A DNA stretch of 64,000 bases from CAZYQW01 sp964649825 (GTDB lineage Bacteria; Planctomycetota; B15-G4; JADJEK01), in contig CAZYQW010000090.1 of assembly GCA_964649825.1 (NCBI GenBank), forward strand, positions 1 to 64,000. Direction: 5' to 3'. Position numbers and translations under genes: made by a program. Under the pieces are notes generated by a model, which made no database searches, was not told where the DNA came from, and was given only the letters and a program-made list of their open reading frames with translations. This document shows positions 17,424-27,400 of this stretch, piece by piece; position 1 is the first letter of the stretch, and every line of letters begins with the position of its first letter.

Positions 17424-19352
17424 TCAGGGCGTCAGGACGAGTTTCGTCGTGTTGCTCGCCAGGTGGACGATTCCCGTTCCTGGGTCGAACACGACGTACG
17501 CGTGGAACAGCTCGAGCCCGACGAACGGAGTCGCGACGGCGGGCGGGATGAAGACCTGCGCGGACGCGCTCCCGTTCGCGTCGAGGACGCCGAGGCTCTT
17601 CGGGAAGTGAGGGGGGTTGGGCAGAGTGAAGAGGAAGCTGAAGTACGCGTCCCATGTCAGGTTCAGCGTGAATCCTTGGATCTGGGTCGTGGGAAACGTG
17701 CCGAACGTGCTGCCGAAGAAGATGTACGACCGTCCCGCGTGAGCGGGTCCCGGCTCGATGCAGACCGTCTGCACGCCGCCCGTCGAGACGGAGATGTCCC
17801 GGGGCTCGACCGCAAGCGGCGATGGGCGGGTGATATCGAAGATCACGTAGAGCGCCTTGGCCGAATCGAGGAACAGGTCCGGTCGCAGATCCCCGTTCAC
17901 GTCGCCTCCGGCCGCGAGCGCGGATCCGACGAACTCCTGCGGCTCGAGACCGGGGATGCGCTTGCCGTTCTGGCCGTCGAGCGCGTCGACGGCGAAGACG
18001 GCGCCGCCGGGCACGGTCCCGCCGTACAAGACGTACGTCTGACCGGCGTTGACGAGGCCGTCCGGGTCCGCCGAGCTCGCGCTGAACCAGATGTCACCCA
18101 GACCATCGAGGTTGACGTCGCCCGCGAACGCGAGCCGCCCGCCGAGCTGGTCCTCGGCCGCGCTGCCGACCACGGAGAACCCGTTCGAGCCAGTCAGTTG
18201 CTGGATGAAGACCACCCCCGTTGCTCCGACCGTCGCGGATCCGAAGAGAAGGACCACGCGACCCGCGTTGTCGCCGCTCACGTCGGATCCCCTCGCCGCG
18301 ATCGCCACGTCGTCGTAGCCGTCGCCGTCGAAGTCGCCGGCCGCGCAGACCGCGTGGCCGAACTCGTCGTTCGTCTGCGCCCCGCTGACGCGGAAGCCGT
18401 CGGCGCCGTTCAGTTGCGCCAGCTCAACGGGGCCGCCCGCCCCGACGCCCGGTCCTCCGAAGACGAGGTACGCCTCGCCGCGCGGAGAGGTGTCACCACC
18501 GGTCGCGTCCGGCGCGCCGATCAGGATATCCGCGGCGGCGTCACCGTTCACGTCGCCGACGAGCGCGACACTGCGGCCGGCCGCACCGAACTCGTCGACT
18601 CCGTGGATCGTGAAGCTCTGCGACGCGGGGAGTTCCGCGGGCGTGATCGAACCGCTCGCACCCACACCGGCGCCGCCGAAGACCACGTGGACGCGCCCGG
18701 TCGCCGTCTGACCGTCGGGCTTGGCGAACGGCGCGCCGATGACGACGTCGTCGGCGCCGTCCGCATTGACGTCGTCGCCGCCGGACATGCTGAACCCGAA
18801 CTGATCCGACTTCGTCCCGCCGAGCAGGTCGAACCCGACGACCCCGTCCAGGTTCGACAGGAAGAACACAGAGTTCATCGCCTGCGCTTGCGCGGCGCCG
18901 AAACCCGTCCCGCCGTAGAGCACGTAGGCCTGACCGGCGTTCGTCTTTCCGAGCGGGTCCGCGCCGCGGGCGCCGATGAACAGGTCGACGAAGCCGTCAT
19001 GGTTGATGTCGGCCGCGGTGTGGCTCGTTCCGAGCTGATCGCCGTCCTTCTCCTCGATGAACCGGACGCCGTCGACGCCGTCGATCAAGGCAGAGTCGAA
19101 GGTGCCGGTCGGAGCGATCGACGGTCCGCCGTAGATCAGGACCGTGTCGAGGATGAAGTCCCCGTAGCCGTCTGCGTTCACGTCGCCGATGATGGTCACG
19201 TGGGAGGCGGAGTCGGCAACGAACCCGAACTCACCGTTCAGGACCCCGAGGTCGTAGACGGACTCGACCCCGCGCGCGAGCACCTCCGCGGCTCCGACTC
19301 CGCCGATCACAAGGGCAGTCCCAATGATTCCGCCGAGCACTTCGGACTTCAT
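17424..19352 (-). CDS. Secreted FG-GAP beta-propeller protein with type-B module
   Basis: A 642-residue protein starting at the ATG at 19352 behind GGGAGA. A signal or anchor segment (LGGIIGTALVIGGVGAAEVLA) is followed by about seven FG-GAP repeats (GDVNADGYGDFILDT, DINHDGFVDLFIGA, GDFDGDGYDDVAIAA). The type-B C-terminal module starts near 519 (STGGVQTVCIEPG) and ends in SNTTKLVLTP. It is the first gene of the minus-strand operon, 20 bp ahead of the next. No catalytic signature is seen; a role as a secreted structural or adhesive propeller is inferred from the family. Confidence 0.85.
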   Translation of the reverse strand: MKSEVLGGIIGTALVIGGVGAAEVLARGVESVYDLGVLNGEFGFVADSASHVTIIGDVNADGYGDFILDTVLIYGGPSIAPTGTFDSALIDGVDGVRFIEEKDGDQLGTSHTAADINHDGFVDLFIGARGADPLGKTNAGQAYVLYGGTGFGAAQAQAMNSVFFLSNLDGVVGFDLLGGTKSDQFGFSMSGGDDVNADGADDVVIGAPFAKPDGQTATGRVHVVFGGAGVGASGSITPAELPASQSFTIHGVDEFGAAGRSVALVGDVNGDAAADILIGAPDATGGDTSPRGEAYLVFGGPGVGAGGPVELAQLNGADGFRVSGAQTNDEFGHAVCAAGDFDGDGYDDVAIAARGSDVSGDNAGRVVLLFGSATVGATGVVFIQQLTGSNGFSVVGSAAEDQLGGRLAFAGDVNLDGLGDIWFSASSADPDGLVNAGQTYVLYGGTVPGGAVFAVDALDGQNGKRIPGLEPQEFVGSALAAGGDVNGDLRPDLFLDSAKALYVIFDITRPSPLAVEPRDISVSTGGVQTVCIEPGPAHAGRSYIFFGSTFGTFPTTQIQGFTLNLTWDAYFSFLFTLPNPPHFPKSLGVLDANGSASAQVFIPPAVATPFVGLELFHAYVVFDPGTGIVHLASNTTKLVLTP

Positions 19353-19677
19353 CGTTGCATCTCCCACGTCGAAGAGACACGACTCTAACCGAGTCCGAGA
19401 TTCGGATCAACGAGCCCCGAGCGAGCAGGTCGTAGAAGAGCGATCCTCCGCGCGGCCCAGGCCGATCGGGCGTTCGAGTGGCTCGACGTCGCCTCGCCGA
19501 GCGGAGGCGCGAACCCGCGCGCGTCGTCCGATTCTCGGTCGTGCTCGTGCTTGTGATCGAGGACGGCTCATCCTCGATGACGACGCGGCCGATCCGATCT
19601 CGGCCCGAAGCAAAGCCGCGCCGCGGCGAAGATCGCGCCGCCCCCGAACGAACGTCGAAGGCAGGCGCCGATCTGGC
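19353..19677. other. Intergenic stretch between two minus-strand operons
   Basis: No supportable gene. It must carry the promoter of the FG-GAP operon and the end of the ABC transporter operon. A stem-loop (ATCGAGGA at 19556-19563 pairing with TCCTCGAT at 19571-19578) lies about 100 bp past the transporter stop and could help end that transcript. Confidence 0.4.
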
Positions 19678-22272
19678 TCACGTCTCGATGGTCATCTCCG
19701 TTCGTGCCGGCGCCGGACGGTCCCAAACGACGACCGGATCGTCCCATTCCAAGCCAACCCGCGCCCCGATCGCGCGCGGCTTCCGGGCAGGGACGACGAG
19801 CGTCGTCATCGGGTCGATCCGGACGCGAAGCGCGTGTCCGAGCGGGGTCCAGAGCTCCTCGACCACGTCGCCCGCGACGGGAGCGTCGGGCTCGACCGCG
19901 CGGATTCCGCCGGGGCGCCACGCGGCGAGGTCGCCTTCGCCCGGCGCGGTCATCCTCCCGAAGGCGCACGTCCAACCTCCATCGAACGAGACGACCGGGA
20001 GGAACGACACGAATCCGACCCGCTCGGCCACGGCTCGGGTCCGGGGACGACGGCAGAGCTCGCTCGTCGGGCCCGCGGCGAGGACGCGACCACCTTCGAG
20101 GAGCACGAGATGCTCGGGCGCGAAGCGGAGCGCCTCGTCGAGCTCGTGGGTCGCGACGACGACGGTGCGCCGGACGGCCGATGCCGCCGTCCCGTCCTGC
20201 TGCATGCATAAGGATGCAAGAAAGCTCGCGAGGTCGTCTCGACCCGCGCGGTCGAGGTGAGCGCCCGGTTCATCAAGGAGCAGGAGAGGTACGTCCAGGG
20301 CGAGCGCCCGAGCCATGGCGACGCGCTGGCGCTCGCCGCCCGACAGCAACCCGGCCGGCGCCTCGCGATCGCCGCGGAACCGGACGCCAGCCAGGAGCGC
20401 GTTCGCCCGCTCGTTCGATCCCGCCACCGACGCGACGTTCTCGCGAGCCGACCGGTGATCCCAGAGGCCGAGGTCCTGCATCAAGTAGGAGGCGCGAGGC
20501 GAGTCGATCGTGCCGGCGTCCGGACGTTCGAGCCCGGCGATCAGGTCGAGGAGGGTCGACTTTCCGGAACCGGACGGCCCGAGCAGCGCCGTCGTCGCGG
20601 CCGGCGGGAGCTGCAGGTCGATCGGACCGAGCCGGAACGCGTCGATCGTCTTCGTCACGTCGCACAGGGTGAGGCGGGAAGCGCGCACCACGGGCCCTCT
20701 CGAACGCTGAACCACGCCGAACGATAGGGGTTCGGCGGGGCCGGGTCTCGCCTTCGTGTTCTCGAGCGGGGGGCGTGGGCGGCGTGAGAGGACCGCGACC
20801 CCGGTCGCCGCGACCAAGGCGGCGGCGCCGATCTGCAGGAGCATCGCCGTGGCCACGTCCGGACCGAGCCCATAGTGAAGGCCCTGCGCCGCCCGCGCGG
20901 CGAGCGTCTCCTCGCCGGGGAGCGAGAATACCGCGAACAGTTCGATCTCGCGCAGCGCCGCGGCGGAGGCGGCGAGCGCGCCGATCAGGATCGGCGTTCC
21001 TCGCGGGCCGATCCACGCATGAAGGAGCCTCGCCGGGGCGGGCGTCCCGACCGCCTGGGCGGCCCGGTCGGCGCTCGTCGAGTGGACGAGGATCCATCCG
21101 ATCCACGCCCACGGAACGACGCGCGCGAGGAACGCGAACCACCACGCGACGCTCGAGCCGATCCCGAGGGTCTGATCGAGTCCGACGCCGAACAGGCCGA
21201 CGACGATTCCGGGCGCGGCGAACGGCAGGACCGCGAGGGCGCGCACGACGAGCGACGGTGCATCTTCCCGCCCCCGGGCGGTCGGCGCGAGGACGCGGGC
21301 GCCGATCGCTCCCGCCACGACGAGAGCCGCGACGACCGCCACGATCGCGGCGAGCCGCGCCGAGTGGAGGAGCTCGGGCGCGAGACGCGTCGCTTCGGCG
21401 ATGATCCGCGTCCCGGCCCGATGCACCGCCCATGCCGCGGGGAGCATGGCCGCGATGACGACGACGGCCGCGTACGACGCGGCCGCGAGGAGGCGCGGCT
21501 CGTAGCGCGGCGGCGTCGTCGTGCGGACGGAAGGGGCCTGGAGGACGAGCCGGGCGAGGACGAGGCTCGCGATCATCCAGCTCGGCAGCGCCGCGGCGGC
21601 GGAGCCGGCCACGTCGAGCGTCGCCTGGAAGTCGAACGCGATGAGGCTCGCAAGGGTCTCGACCCCGAAGTGCGCCGGCGTCGCCACGTCGTGGAACGCG
21701 AGCGCCGCGACCGCGGCGGCGATGAGCGCGAACGGCGGCGAGAGGCGCGGCGCCAGCAGGATGCGGACGCGCGCGCGCAAGCCGAGCGAGAGGCGGGCCG
21801 CGTTCCATTCGGCCCGAGGGATCGTGCCGAGAGCCGCGAACCCGGCGAGACCGGCGAGCGGAGCGTACGCGAACGACCACGCGACGATCAGCGCGCCGTG
21901 CCGGAGCCACGCGGGTCCGCCGGGTGGGCCGGGAGCGGGGCCGAGGCCGGTGACGTCGGAAAGCACGCCGCCGAGGAAGACGGCGGGCACGCAGAGCGCG
22001 GGGTAGAGCAACGCGAGGGCGACCCGCGGGCGCGACCTGGACGCGAGGAACCAGCCGGCGCCGAGGCCGAGCGTCGCCGACAGGAGCCCGGCGATCGCCG
22101 CCGCGATCGCGCTCGAGACCGCGACGCTCGACCCGAGACGTTCGACCGCGCGCACGACGACTTCGCGGTCGCCGCCGGCCAGCGCCCGCACGACGACGAG
22201 CACGAGCATCGCGAGCGGCGCGATCCCGAGGACGACGAGCAGCCGCGCGGCCACGTCGACGCGGCTCTTCAT
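19678..22272 (-). CDS. Fused ABC permease-ATPase of a ferric-iron-type importer
   Basis: One uninterrupted 864-residue frame contains two proteins that are normally separate. Residues 1 to about 500 are a double-domain inner-membrane permease of the FbpB/ThiP type with about 11-12 hydrophobic helices. The EAA-like loops are around WNAARLSLGLRARVRILLAP (interrupted) and the PARLLHAWIGP region. Residues about 535-745 are an FbpC-like ATPase: Walker A GPSGSGKST (about 563), signature LLSGGERQRVAMARAL (about 645), Walker B LLLLDEP, and H-loop ATHELDEA. The last 120 residues are a TOBE-like tail. The start overlaps the binding-protein stop (ATGA). It would import Fe3+ or a similar ligand delivered by the neighbouring lipoprotein. 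Internal GTG codons near 1570 bp into the gene could allow a free ATPase as well. Confidence 0.85.
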   Translation of the reverse strand: MKSRVDVAARLLVVLGIAPLAMLVLVVVRALAGGDREVVVRAVERLGSSVAVSSAIAAAIAGLLSATLGLGAGWFLASRSRPRVALALLYPALCVPAVFLGGVLSDVTGLGPAPGPPGGPAWLRHGALIVAWSFAYAPLAGLAGFAALGTIPRAEWNAARLSLGLRARVRILLAPRLSPPFALIAAAVAALAFHDVATPAHFGVETLASLIAFDFQATLDVAGSAAAALPSWMIASLVLARLVLQAPSVRTTTPPRYEPRLLAAASYAAVVVIAAMLPAAWAVHRAGTRIIAEATRLAPELLHSARLAAIVAVVAALVVAGAIGARVLAPTARGREDAPSLVVRALAVLPFAAPGIVVGLFGVGLDQTLGIGSSVAWWFAFLARVVPWAWIGWILVHSTSADRAAQAVGTPAPARLLHAWIGPRGTPILIGALAASAAALREIELFAVFSLPGEETLAARAAQGLHYGLGPDVATAMLLQIGAAALVAATGVAVLSRRPRPPLENTKARPGPAEPLSFGVVQRSRGPVVRASRLTLCDVTKTIDAFRLGPIDLQLPPAATTALLGPSGSGKSTLLDLIAGLERPDAGTIDSPRASYLMQDLGLWDHRSARENVASVAGSNERANALLAGVRFRGDREAPAGLLSGGERQRVAMARALALDVPLLLLDEPGAHLDRAGRDDLASFLASLCMQQDGTAASAVRRTVVVATHELDEALRFAPEHLVLLEGGRVLAAGPTSELCRRPRTRAVAERVGFVSFLPVVSFDGGWTCAFGRMTAPGEGDLAAWRPGGIRAVEPDAPVAGDVVEELWTPLGHALRVRIDPMTTLVVPARKPRAIGARVGLEWDDPVVVWDRPAPARTEMTIET

Positions 22273-23297
22273 GGACCGAACAGAGACTCGAGCCGAGCGA
22301 CCGTGGCCGGCCAACCGGTCGCGAGGGCCGTGACGTCGATCGACGCGAGGTGGAGCGTCGCGAGCGAAGGCAGCTCGGGGGGAGGCGGCACCCCGCGCGT
22401 CACCGGCAGGTTCCGCGTGCGCGACGTGGAGAGTCGGTCCTCGCCTCCAGCCCCCGCAAGGAACAGGACGAACCGACGCGCGAGCGCCGCGTTCGGCGCG
22501 CCCGCGATCACCCCGGCCGTGGACGGCGTCCAGATCGCGCCGCCGCCGTCCTGGTCGGGGATGACGAAGCGAAGCCGCGAGTCGTCCTCGCGTCCGATCA
22601 GTACGTCGTCCGAGTCGGTAAGGCCGAGGAGCGCTTGACCTCGCGCCACCGTGCGAACGACCACCGCGTTGCCGGCGACGATCAACGGCTCGTTCGCCGC
22701 GATCGCGCGCAGGAGCTCCGTCCCTTCGGGCGACGACGCGAGCCATGCCGCGTGCGTGGCGGACGTGCCGACGACGGGGCGCGCGAGGGCGACCCGTCCG
22801 CGGAGGAGCGGGTCGGCGAGGTCGGCGACGCGCGCGGGCGGCGCGTTCGGTCGCGGCCAGAGGTCCTCCCGATACACGAGCACGCGCAGGCGCAGGCCGA
22901 ACCCGATCCATCCCGCGCCGCGCGGATCGGGATCCCGCGCGACGTCGCGCAGGAGCCCCTCGTCGAGCGGAGCGAGGCAGCCGCGTTGATCGAGCAGCGC
23001 CGTGTAGAGCGCCTCGCCGCTCCACCAGACGTCGGCTCGCGGTTCGTCGCGCTCGAGCTCGACGCGCTTCGCGAGCCCGACCGTCTTCGCCGCCTCGGAG
23101 TCGTAGACGACGTTCAGGTCGGCTCCCGTCTGCTCCGCGAACGCGGCGAGGATCGGCGCGGCGGTGTCGCGATCGACGGCGGCGTAGATCGTCAGTGTTT
23201 CGCCGTGCTCTCGTGTGCACGCGGTCATGAGCGCGACGGCGGAGGCGAGCGCGATTCGGGCGAGGGCGTCGCGCCGCGTCAAGGCGTCGTGTCCCAC
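22269..23297 (-). CDS. Iron(III)-type ABC substrate-binding lipoprotein
   Basis: A 342-residue periplasmic binding protein of the FbpA/FutA cluster. After a short N-terminus, the segment ARIALASAVALMTAC ends in a lipobox (MTAC), so it is lipid-anchored. The mature start TLTIYAAVDRDTAAPILAAF and the stretches VVYDSEAA and ADVWWSGEA are typical of family 1 iron-binding folds, as is the hinge region GVIAGAPN. I chose the GTG at 23297, which overlaps the upstream gene by 19 bases; a TTG at 23282 is possible. The stop overlaps the permease start. The ferric ligand is inferred from the family and could also be thiamine or phosphonate. Confidence 0.8.
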   Translation of the reverse strand: MGHDALTRRDALARIALASAVALMTACTREHGETLTIYAAVDRDTAAPILAAFAEQTGADLNVVYDSEAAKTVGLAKRVELERDEPRADVWWSGEALYTALLDQRGCLAPLDEGLLRDVARDPDPRGAGWIGFGLRLRVLVYREDLWPRPNAPPARVADLADPLLRGRVALARPVVGTSATHAAWLASSPEGTELLRAIAANEPLIVAGNAVVVRTVARGQALLGLTDSDDVLIGREDDSRLRFVIPDQDGGGAIWTPSTAGVIAGAPNAALARRFVLFLAGAGGEDRLSTSRTRNLPVTRGVPPPPELPSLATLHLASIDVTALATGWPATVARLESLFGP

Positions 23298-24232
23298 GCG
23301 ACCGCGTTCGGGTCGATGACGCAGACGCGATGGTTGCCCGTGTCGCAGACGTAGAGCAGCCCGTCCGCGCCGCACGCGACGTCCCACGGACCGCTGAACT
23401 CGCCGTCGCCGTGTCCCGCGCGCCCGTACGTCCCGAGGCTTCGCCCATCGCGATGGAACCGTTGGACGCGGTGGTTGCCGTACTCGGCGACGAACAGCTC
23501 CTCTCCGATCGCGCAGACCCCGTACGCGTACTTGAGCTCGCCCACGCCGGCCCCGCTTCGACCGAACTCGCGGCGAAACGTGCCGTCCTCGGCGTACACG
23601 ATGACGCGGTCCGAGACGTCGACGACGAACAGCTCGTCTCCGATCGCCGCGATCCCGATCGGCCGCGTGAACCGGCCCGGGTCGAAGCCGTAGCCGCCGA
23701 ACACGACGGCGGCCGCGCCGTCCCGGTCGAACCCCTGCACACGGTTTCGTTCGCCTTCGCCGAACTCGGTCACGTACAGGAAGCCCCGGGCGCTCCGCGT
23801 CGCGCGTTGAGGAAGCGAGAACGGGATCGCGTCGCGCGCGAACGAGACGGACGCGTTCGTCTCGTTCAGCGATGCATCGAACCAGCGCAGGCGATGGTTG
23901 TGCGTGTCGACGACCACGGCTCCCCCGTCCGCCTCGGCCAAGACGCCGACCGGGAAACCGGCGCGCGAGTCCAGGATCGTCGCCTCGTGGAGGAATCCGC
24001 CCGTCCGCTCGAGCGATTGCAGGCGACCCGTCTTGTCGACGACGAAGAGCGTCTCGCCGTGGACCGAGATGCCGCGCGGGGCGACGAACCGGCCCGGTCC
24101 GCGTCCCGGCCCGCCGATGACGTGGAGCCAACCGTGCGGCGCGGCGCGTGAACGGTCGCACGCGGCGAGCGGCAGCAACGGCGCCGCCAGCAGCAACGCG
24201 ACGAGGAGCGACTTCGGCGAGGTGCGGCCCAT
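23279..24232 (-). CDS. NHL-repeat beta-propeller lipoprotein
   Basis: A 317-residue protein. The ATG at 24232 gives a lipoprotein signal (LLVALLLAAPLLPLAAC) with lipobox LAAC. The rest is a six-bladed NHL propeller: repeats include PRGISVHGETLFVVDK, RPIGIAAIGDELFVVDVS, YGVCAIGEELFVAEYGNHRV and GPWDVACGADGLLYVCDTGNHRV (the last is split here by its own loop). It heads the iron transporter operon and overlaps the binding-protein gene, implying stoichiometric expression. NHL lipoproteins bind proteins or ligands. A helper role, such as presenting iron or anchoring the binding protein to the envelope, is inference from context. No clear ribosome binding site supports the start. Confidence 0.75.
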   Translation of the reverse strand: MGRTSPKSLLVALLLAAPLLPLAACDRSRAAPHGWLHVIGGPGRGPGRFVAPRGISVHGETLFVVDKTGRLQSLERTGGFLHEATILDSRAGFPVGVLAEADGGAVVVDTHNHRLRWFDASLNETNASVSFARDAIPFSLPQRATRSARGFLYVTEFGEGERNRVQGFDRDGAAAVVFGGYGFDPGRFTRPIGIAAIGDELFVVDVSDRVIVYAEDGTFRREFGRSGAGVGELKYAYGVCAIGEELFVAEYGNHRVQRFHRDGRSLGTYGRAGHGDGEFSGPWDVACGADGLLYVCDTGNHRVCVIDPNAVAWDTTP

Positions 24233-24444
24233 TCGTGGAGCATAGGGTCGGCGGCGTGTACGGACCATTGCACGAATCCGATCGAGAACCGAGGATGTCC
24301 GGCGGCCCGCGCGCTGCCCCGGCGCGGCTTCGACGGCGAGGCGGTCACGTTTCTCGCGACGCGCGCGGATTCGTCGCGTTCGAACCGGCCTCGGCGGGGT
24401 TCCGATCGTGACCCCTGGCCAGCGGGACGCGTTGGAGCGACGCC

Positions 24445-27400
24445 GTGAGTGAACGCCTCGAGCAGACGATCTCCGAGCACGGCACGTTCGTGCGCGCGGT
24501 CGTGCGGGCGATCCTCTCCGACGAATCCGCGGCGGACGACGCGGTCCAGGAGACGTGGATCAGGGGATTGCGGGAGCCCGCGGAACGGTCGAGGGCGCGG
24601 CTCTGGCTGGCGACGGTGGCGCGCAACGTCGGGCGGAACTTCCTGCGCGACGAGGCGCGACGTCGGGCGCGCGAGCGCGCGGCGGCGGCGACCGAACCGC
24701 TGCCGTCGACCGTGGAGCGGGTGACGCGGCACGAGGTCGTGCTCTCGGTTGCCGCCGCGGTCGCGGCGCTCCCCGAACCGTACCGGGACGCGATCCTGCT
24801 GCGGTACTACGACGATCTCCCGCCGCGGGAGATCGCGGCACGGCTCGGCGTGCCGGTCGCGACGGTGAAAAGCCGCATCCAACGCGGAGTCGATCGAGTT
24901 CGCCACCGGCTGCGGGCGGAGCGACCGGATGGTTTGGCGAGTGTCGTCCTGTTCGATTCGAGCGCCGGGACGCCGGGCGCACTGCCCAATGCACTGCCCA
25001 ATGCAACGTTCGGAGGCACGGTCTTGGCTTCGAAGATCTCGGTGGCGGCAGTCGTGGCGATTCTCGCCGCGATCGGATGGATCCTCTTGCGCGGCGTCGG
25101 CGACGAGCCGAGCCGCGTGGACGAGGCGCGAGCTCCCGCTGGATCGACCGAAGTCGAGGGCCGGCCGGTCGACTCGCGGCGCGCGGCGGCGGCGCCCGAT
25201 GAGCGCGTGGCGGTGACGCCGAGCGCGGCGCCGTCCGATGAGTCGTCCGCGGCGCCGCGCAACGACGTCCGCGTACGGCTCGAGGGACGGGTGCTCGACG
25301 CGGTAGGCGATCCGCTCGACGGAGCGGTCGTCGAGCTCGTGCGCGCCACGGGGGCTCCGTCCACCTCCGCCGGGGAGCGGACATCGTTGCGCGTGGCAAC
25401 GGACGCGGCGGGACGCTTCGTCGTGCCGGGCGCGCCTCCCGGCGCGGCCCGTGTCTCGGTGACGCGGGCCGGGTTCGCGCCGATCCTGTCGGCGCCGCTC
25501 CACGTCCCACCCGTCGAGTCGTATCGGTTGAACGACCTCGTGATGGCGAGCGGAGCGATCCTGCGCGGCGTCGTCGTCGACGACCGCGGAGTCGGCGTCG
25601 CCGGTGCGCGGATCGTGGTCGGCGAACGACCGGGCGGCATCGTCGAGCACGCGTTCCTCCGCGAGGTCGCGGTTTCGGCGAGCGATGGGTCGTTCGTCGC
25701 CGACGAGCTCGCATTGGGTCATTCGACGCTCGGCGTCGTCGCGGACGGCTTCGTTCCGCAGAGGGTCGAGCGTCGCGTCGGCGACGCCGGCCCCGCCCGT
25801 GACGGGGGCGGCGAAGAACCGATGCGTGTCGAGCTCGAGAGTGGTTGGAGCTTCACGGCCGAGATTCGGGGGGCGCCCGGCGGCGCGGAGCTCGCGCTCG
25901 CGATCGATCCGTCCTCCGGGTCGAGGCTCGCCGCCGACGAGTTCGACTGGTTGCTGCACCGACGTCGCGTGGCCCCGATCGGAGCCTCGCGCGTCGTCTC
26001 GTTCGGCGGAATCCCCTCGGGCGAGCGGTTTCGCCTCCAGCTCGAGGAGCGGGCCCCCGGCGGAACCGGACGGGACTGCGCGGTGGTGACGGCCGTGGCC
26101 GAGGATGCATCGCGCGTCACGATCCACTACGTCGCGACGGCGAGCGTTTCCGTGCGAGCGTTCGACGAGCACGGGAGGGTCGTCGACGACTACGTCTTGC
26201 GAGCGCTCGACGTCGACTCCGGCGATGAGGCCGAGCTCGCCTTGGTCGAAGTGCGACCAGACGGATCGCGCCGGTTCCGGATCGACGAGCCGGGGCGGTA
26301 TCGGCTGCGGCTCCTCGCAAGCGGCTTCGCGGAGGCCGGGCTCGGTCCGATCGAGCTCGACGGCGGAACGGAGCGCGATCTTGCCGACGTGCGGCTTTCG
26401 ATGGGACGACGGCTCGATCTCCTCGTCGTCGACGCGCGCGACGGAAGCGCGGTGGCGGACGCGGGGATCTCGGCGGCCGCCGTCGCCGGCGACCGGATCG
26501 TTGCGCCGAGCGAAGATCCGGTCTTGCGGCCGGCGGCGCGGCGAACGCGAACCGACGCGAGCGGCCGCGCGACGGTGATGCTCCCGGGCGCGGCGCAGGC
26601 CGAGGTGACGGTCGCACATCCCGGCTACGCGCACCGGGCGATCCTCGTCGACGCGGGCGATTCGATCGAGAGGACGATCGCGCTCGTCCCCGCCGGAATG
26701 CTCATCGTGCGGACGCGCGATGACGCCGACGCCCTCGTCGTGGGCGTGCGCGTCGTCGTCGAAGCGCTCGAGGACGCGTCATGGTCGCCTCTCTCCGCGA
26801 CGTCGGATCACGAGGGCAAGGTCGTGTTCTCGAACGTGCCGCCCGGGCCGTTCCGTGTGTCCGGCCGCGAGGAGAACGCGCTCGCGCGTCGGACGCTGCT
26901 CGGCGGCGTCGCGGCGCTGGTCACGATCTCCACCGACGGCGTCGCCGCGGGCGAGGCGGCTCCGGCCGTCGAGACGCGCGTGGAGGCGGGCGGGGCGACC
27001 GAGGTGACCCTCCACGTCCCGCGGCGCGTCTCCCTGGGCGGCGCGGTCGTCGCCGGCGGGAGCGCCGTCCCCGGCGCCACCCTTCTGTTGGTACCGGGAG
27101 CGGTCGACGTCTCCGTCTTCACCACCTTCGGGGTGACGGGCGGCGTCGAGACCACCACCGACGGCTTCGGTCGGTTCCGATTCGACGGCGTGCGCGAGGG
27201 GAAAGCGACGCTCGTCGTTCGACACGCGTCGTTGGCGCTCCCGGCGGTCTTCGCGCTCGAGCTGGCGCGGGTCGAGAACGAGTTCGTCGCGCGCCTTCCG
27301 CGCACCGGCATCCGCGGCGTCGTGCACGCGGCGGACGGCTCGCCCGTGGCGGACGCGCGCGTGTTCGTGCATCCGGTGGCGGACGGCGGGATGACGTTGT

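Noticed and set aside
14374..17655. Upstream start for the 1009-residue FG-GAP protein
   Set aside because: The extra 84 codons overlap the upstream gene's 3' end and are arginine/proline-rich; the ATG at 17403 gives a proper signal peptide.
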